Source: an uncultured Bacillota bacterium
GTDB lineage: Bacteria; Bacillota; Sulfobacillia; UBA995; UBA9673
Direction of reading: 5' to 3'
Assembly: GCA_937863905.1 (NCBI GenBank)
Contig: CALMHV010000071.1
Coordinates: 1 to 7,455, forward strand
Length of the DNA stretch: 7,455 nucleotides
The notes under the pieces are model-generated. The model saw only the letters and a program-made list of their open reading frames with translations, was not told the DNA's origin and did not search any database. Both the position numbers and the translations under genes were made by a program. Shown here piece after piece: positions 6,101-7,455 of this stretch (position 1 is the stretch's first letter; the number at the start of each line of letters is the position of its first letter).

Positions 6101-6366
6101 TAGGGGGGCTTCCCGTGAGACCCCACCGGCCTCCCACCAAGACCGGCCGGACCATCGTCTTCCTCTCGCTGGAGGATGAGGCCGGCCTGGCTGAAGTCAC
6201 GATCTTCGAAGGGACCTACCAGCGCTACGGCCGCCTGCTCTTCACCGACCCCTGCCCTCCCCTGGCGGTGGAAGGAAAGCTGGAGCGGCGCGACAAGGCC
6301 GTCTCGGTCATCGCCCGGCGCGTGGACACCCTCTACCGGGCGCTTGAGCCGTCCTGGCCCGCGTAG
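3142..6366 (+). CDS. dnaE2: Error-prone DNA polymerase III alpha subunit (DnaE2/ImuC type)
   Basis: 1074 residues, typical of DnaE2 and shorter than replicative DnaE1. The PHP domain comes first: HLHFHSPFSFLDGA (8-21), LTDHDN (41-46) and GAE (67-69), with likely metal ligands kept. The palm carries PDIDVDFD (406-413), giving catalytic D409 and D411, and KLDLL gives the third, D561. QPMGYYPP (786-793) is a DnaE2 hallmark. A helix-hairpin-helix follows (about 830-880), and an OB fold (about 984-1065) ends the protein. The tau-binding tail of DnaE1 is absent. All this predicts an active translesion polymerase lacking proofreading, recruited by ImuB. The GTG start lies inside the DUF6504 gene (14-base overlap). 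A weak GGGGAAG sits 13 bases upstream, so translation is probably coupled. Odd: residues 121-138 are a Gly/Ala run from a 12-base repeat. The 3' end overlaps a convergent gene by 34 bases. Confidence 0.92.
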   Translation: MSTTRFAHLHFHSPFSFLDGATRLEDAVAEAARAGLEALALTDHDNVSGAVLFHRLALKAGLRPIQGAEVTLEGGRHLTLLARGPRGYATLCRLLTRAHLGAERRRPALTWTALEEEVGRSGGGAGGGAGGGAGGGPPAHGLFALSGCRRGEIPALLWAGRADEAYQAAARYRDLFGPDSFALEVQRDFLPGAARVEDGLAGLSERLGLRLVATNNVHFAAKADFWVHDILTCARTLTTIEAVHPERRLNAENHLKTPRTMSDLFADLPAALRGAVEVAEACEPSMQPDRRLHPAFPLPPGETSAAAFLRKMTLAGATHRYGRVTPQATRRLDTELDIIGRLGFEDYFLLVWDLCRHATRRGIRFAGRGSAADSAVAYCLSITNVDAIARGLLFERFMSLERGGKPDIDVDFDTRYRDEVAGYVTAKYGEDRVAAVSTYNTFHARSAVRDLGKALGLAPEDLDRLAKRLPHYADAGSIPQLLDALPELRDSGLPFWKFERLFLAAERVAGFPRHLGTHLGGIVVGRDPLTEVTPLQMAAKGVRVCQFDKEYVEDLGLIKLDLLSLRTLSAVDDAARDLAEGKPFHYSAIPDGDPATMAMIRAGETIGVFQLESPAQRALQAKLGASEFEDLVASVALIRPGPIKGNMVAPFIARRRGLEPVTFLHPALEPILRKTYGVVLYQEQVLEIAIAVAGFAPGEADQLRRVMTHARHGPEMERLGRLFVGKAAERGVEEEVARSIFACMEGYASYGFCEAHAAAFADTAYRTAYLVRHHPAEFYAAILSHQPMGYYPPGTLCVEAKRRGVAVRGPDVNRSGERYLVEEGSPPAIRVSLAQVKGMRRQALAAVLASRETAGPIASLDDFIRRCCPPVTRDVAENLVLVGAFDALDGNRRRLLWRLPVLLGERRGTDAAGERRGDDQRLLDEVGGAPDGVRDFTPEERMRHEYDLLGFSPEHHLLAYLRPRLAAAGFVPSSDLVRLPPGRLVKVGGLPVRPHRPPTKTGRTIVFLSLEDEAGLAEVTIFEGTYQRYGRLLFTDPCPPLAVEGKLERRDKAVSVIARRVDTLYRALEPSWPA
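3504..3551 (+). repeat. 12-base tandem repeat, four units, inside dnaE2
   Basis: The unit GGGCGGCGGCGC occurs three times exactly (3504-3515, 3516-3527, 3528-3539) and a fourth time with one change (3540-3551). Because 12 is a multiple of three, gain or loss of units keeps the frame and only lengthens or shortens a Gly-Gly-Gly-Ala run in the PHP domain. Such repeats are prone to replication slippage. Confidence 0.9.
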
Positions 6367-6734
6367 GTCTGGCAGTTGGTGTCCTGGCACTCGTTGGCGC
6401 CACGCCCGCTCACCGCGACCTCTTCGGCGGAGCAGAGGTCGTCCGAAGCCCAGTGCCGGCAGGAATCGACGGTGCAGGTGACGGTCGGCGTGACCTGGGT
6501 CCCCGGCGCGAACGGCTCCTTGGCCAGGCCGGTCCAGTTGACGTTGTCCATGGACCCGAGGTAGCTGGTGATGCCGCCCTTGGCGTAGAAGGTCTTGCAC
6601 TCGGTGTGCTCGGGCTGCCGGGCCATCCTCCCCTCCTCTTCGGGTAAGATGTCGATGTTCCGGGCGCCGCAGCGCCCTCCCGTGAGCCAATGGGTACAGG
6701 TATCCACTTCGCAGGTGATCATCGGGTTCGGCAC
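6333..6734 (-). CDS. Tandem DUF1540 cysteine-rich protein
   Basis: 133 residues from GTG 6734-6732, preceded by GAGGGGG about eight bases upstream. Two copies of a roughly 40-residue DUF1540 module are visible. Copy 1 has C8, C13, C22 and C46 (ITCEVDTCTHW, then CGARNIDI, then HTECKTF). Copy 2 has C87, C92, C101 and C121 (VTCTVDSCRHW, then CSAEEVAV, then NCQTY), with an extra C116. A Gly/Asn-containing linker of about 37 residues (50-86) joins them. The C-x4-C-x8-C spacing is the same in both copies and suggests a small metal-binding or disulphide-held fold. The family is common in Bacillota, often in spore formers, but its function is not established. The last 34 bases overlap the end of dnaE2 on the other strand. 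No signal peptide is seen. Confidence 0.85.
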   Translation of the reverse strand: MPNPMITCEVDTCTHWLTGGRCGARNIDILPEEEGRMARQPEHTECKTFYAKGGITSYLGSMDNVNWTGLAKEPFAPGTQVTPTVTCTVDSCRHWASDDLCSAEEVAVSGRGANECQDTNCQTYAGQDGSSAR

Positions 6735-6791
6735 GGAGATTCCCCCTCGGGGTTGGTAGTTGGCGGCCGCCGCGGGTCGGGGGTGACGGGA

Positions 6792-6821
6792 CCGCCGACC
6801 TGGGCGCGCGAGCCGCCGACC
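6792..6821. repeat. Direct repeat CCGCCGACC with 21-base period
   Basis: CCGCCGACC occurs at 6792-6800 and again at 6813-6821, 21 bases apart start to start, close to two helical turns. Both copies lie in the spacer upstream of the DUF1540 gene. The spacing would suit a regulator binding one face of the DNA, but in such GC-rich sequence chance is possible. Confidence 0.4.
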
Positions 6822-6859
6822 CTAGGGTGTGCTCACGGGTGCGAGGTTTATCCCCCACT

Positions 6860-6890
6860 TGGAGGGGCGGGCCCTACAGCCCGCCCTCCA
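6860..6890 (-). terminator. Strong hairpin over the stop codon of the 184-aa gene
   Basis: TGGAGGGGCGGGC (6860-6872) pairs with GCCCGCCCTCCA (6879-6890) through a 12-base stem with one bulged G and a 6-base loop. The TAG stop of the leftward gene (6876-6874) lies in the loop. No T tract follows on either strand, so this may be a 3'-end stabilising or Rho-assisted structure rather than a full intrinsic terminator. Confidence 0.45.
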
Positions 6891-7428
6891 GATGGTATTT
6901 CACGATGTAGACTCGCGCGAGGTCGAGCCGGCCCGCCTCGGCGACGCTGAGGATAAAGTCGCGGCTCGCCTGGAACATGTCCCAGAAGGGTTTGGCGTCG
7001 GCTCTGGCCACTCGTCCCTGGCAGATGAAGGCCTGGGTCAGGTGGGCCGGGTCCAGACGAGCCGAGACGTCCAGGAGGAGGGTCCCGGCGTCGCCGGCGA
7101 GGGGGCGCAGGCTGATGCGGACGGCGGTGTCTCCGAGGTAGCAGGACGGGGCCGAGCGCGAGTAGGTGGCCGACCCGTTCTGCGCGGCCAGGACCAGGCG
7201 GCAGGCTACTTCTTTGAGTTCGGGGGTCGGCGCGTCAAGGTACACGCAGGCCATCCGGCTAAAGACGTCCCCACCCAGGGAGGTCAGGCCGGCGGGTCCG
7301 GTCTCGCCGGCCGCCGGCCCCCCCGCGATGGGCACCGCTTGCCCGCCCGCCCGGAAGTGAAAGGCCCCCAGGCGGGCGACGACCCGCCTGGGAGCAACAG
7401 TGGCCGCGAAAGCCGACGTGGTCGTCAC
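6874..7428 (-). CDS. Hypothetical protein, 184 aa
   Basis: Not recognised. The GTG start (7428-7426) overlaps the TGA of the preceding gene as GTGA, so the two are probably co-translated. The only purine-rich stretch upstream (GGGAG near 7447-7443) is about 14 bases away, which is far. The product looks soluble: a mixed alpha/beta pattern with hydrophobic strands (VACRLVLAAQNG, TLLLDVSARLD) and a C-terminal helical part rich in aromatic residues (AKPFWDMFQASRDFILSVAEAGRLDLARVYIVKYHL). Four cysteines are scattered without a clear metal motif, and there is no signal peptide or membrane segment. A perfect 10-base-pair hairpin lies within the first codons (7367-7392). The stop lies in a second hairpin. 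Whether it belongs with the DUF1540 gene 139 bases downstream is unclear. Confidence 0.65.
   Translation of the reverse strand: MTTTSAFAATVAPRRVVARLGAFHFRAGGQAVPIAGGPAAGETGPAGLTSLGGDVFSRMACVYLDAPTPELKEVACRLVLAAQNGSATYSRSAPSCYLGDTAVRISLRPLAGDAGTLLLDVSARLDPAHLTQAFICQGRVARADAKPFWDMFQASRDFILSVAEAGRLDLARVYIVKYHLEGGL
7367..7392 (-). repeat. Perfect 10-base-pair inverted repeat near the start of the 184-aa gene
   Basis: CCCAGGCGGG (7367-7376) and CCCGCCTGGG (7383-7392) form an uninterrupted GC-rich stem with a 6-base loop CGACGA. It falls at about codons 13-21 of the 184-residue gene. In mRNA it would be very stable and could slow early translation. No T tract follows on the minus strand. Confidence 0.55.
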
Positions 7429-7455
7429 AGGGCGTAGATGGTCTCCCGCATCTTG
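7425..7455 (-). CDS. C-terminal end of a leftward gene (truncated by window edge)
   Basis: Only the final nine residues, KMRETIYAL, and the stop TGA (7427-7425) are inside the window. The evidence for a gene is the open frame to the edge and the GTGA overlap with the next start codon, an arrangement also seen at 583-586. The product cannot be identified from so little sequence. Confidence 0.5.
   Translation of the reverse strand, partial: KMRETIYAL

Noticed and set aside
6829..7437. A 202-codon plus-strand frame opposite the 184-aa gene
   Set aside because: The product is Gly/Arg/Val-rich without structure, while the minus-strand frame shows a balanced alpha/beta composition and GTGA coupling. 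Neither has a known homologue, so this rejection is less certain than the others.

Overview
The window is a GC-rich, tightly packed bacterial chromosome segment with almost no spacer DNA. A LexA operator of the type used by Gram-positive bacteria (CGAAC-N4-GTTCG), a tandem DUF1540 protein and very high GC suggest a deep-branching, high-GC Bacillota relative or an actinobacterium-like lineage. This is an inference; no rRNA or other phylogenetic marker is present.

Left part (1-1534): the 3' end of a LuxR/NarL-type regulator (+) meets, stop codon on stop codon, a leftward pair of small unrecognised genes (203-586 and 583-783) that share a 4-base GTGA overlap. A divergent spacer (784-892) leads to a rightward DUF1844 gene (893-1240). 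That gene converges, with a 3-base gap, on a leftward gene for a small two-helix membrane protein (1244-1534).

Centre (1545-6366): this is the core of the window. A near-consensus sigma-70 promoter (TTGACG, 17 bases, TATAAT) is followed by a perfect 14-base LexA/SOS box (1585-1598). It drives three overlapping genes: an ImuB-like Y-family pseudo-polymerase that has lost its catalytic acidic residues but keeps a QLALW clamp-binding motif; an 83-residue DUF6504 protein; and a DnaE2/ImuC-type error-prone DNA polymerase III alpha subunit with intact catalytic aspartates. Together they look like a damage-inducible mutasome. The classical third partner, ImuA/ImuA', is absent from the window and the small DUF6504 gene lies between the two polymerase genes. 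The DnaE2 reading frame also holds an in-frame 12-base tandem repeat encoding a Gly/Ala linker in the PHP domain.

Right part (6333-7455): three leftward genes follow. They are a tandem DUF1540 cysteine-rich protein whose end overlaps dnaE2 by 34 bases, a 184-residue protein of unknown function, and the last nine codons of another gene that is GTGA-coupled to it. Two strong hairpins and a 21-base-spaced direct repeat lie in and around the 139-base spacer. No tRNA, rRNA, CRISPR array or insertion sequence was seen.
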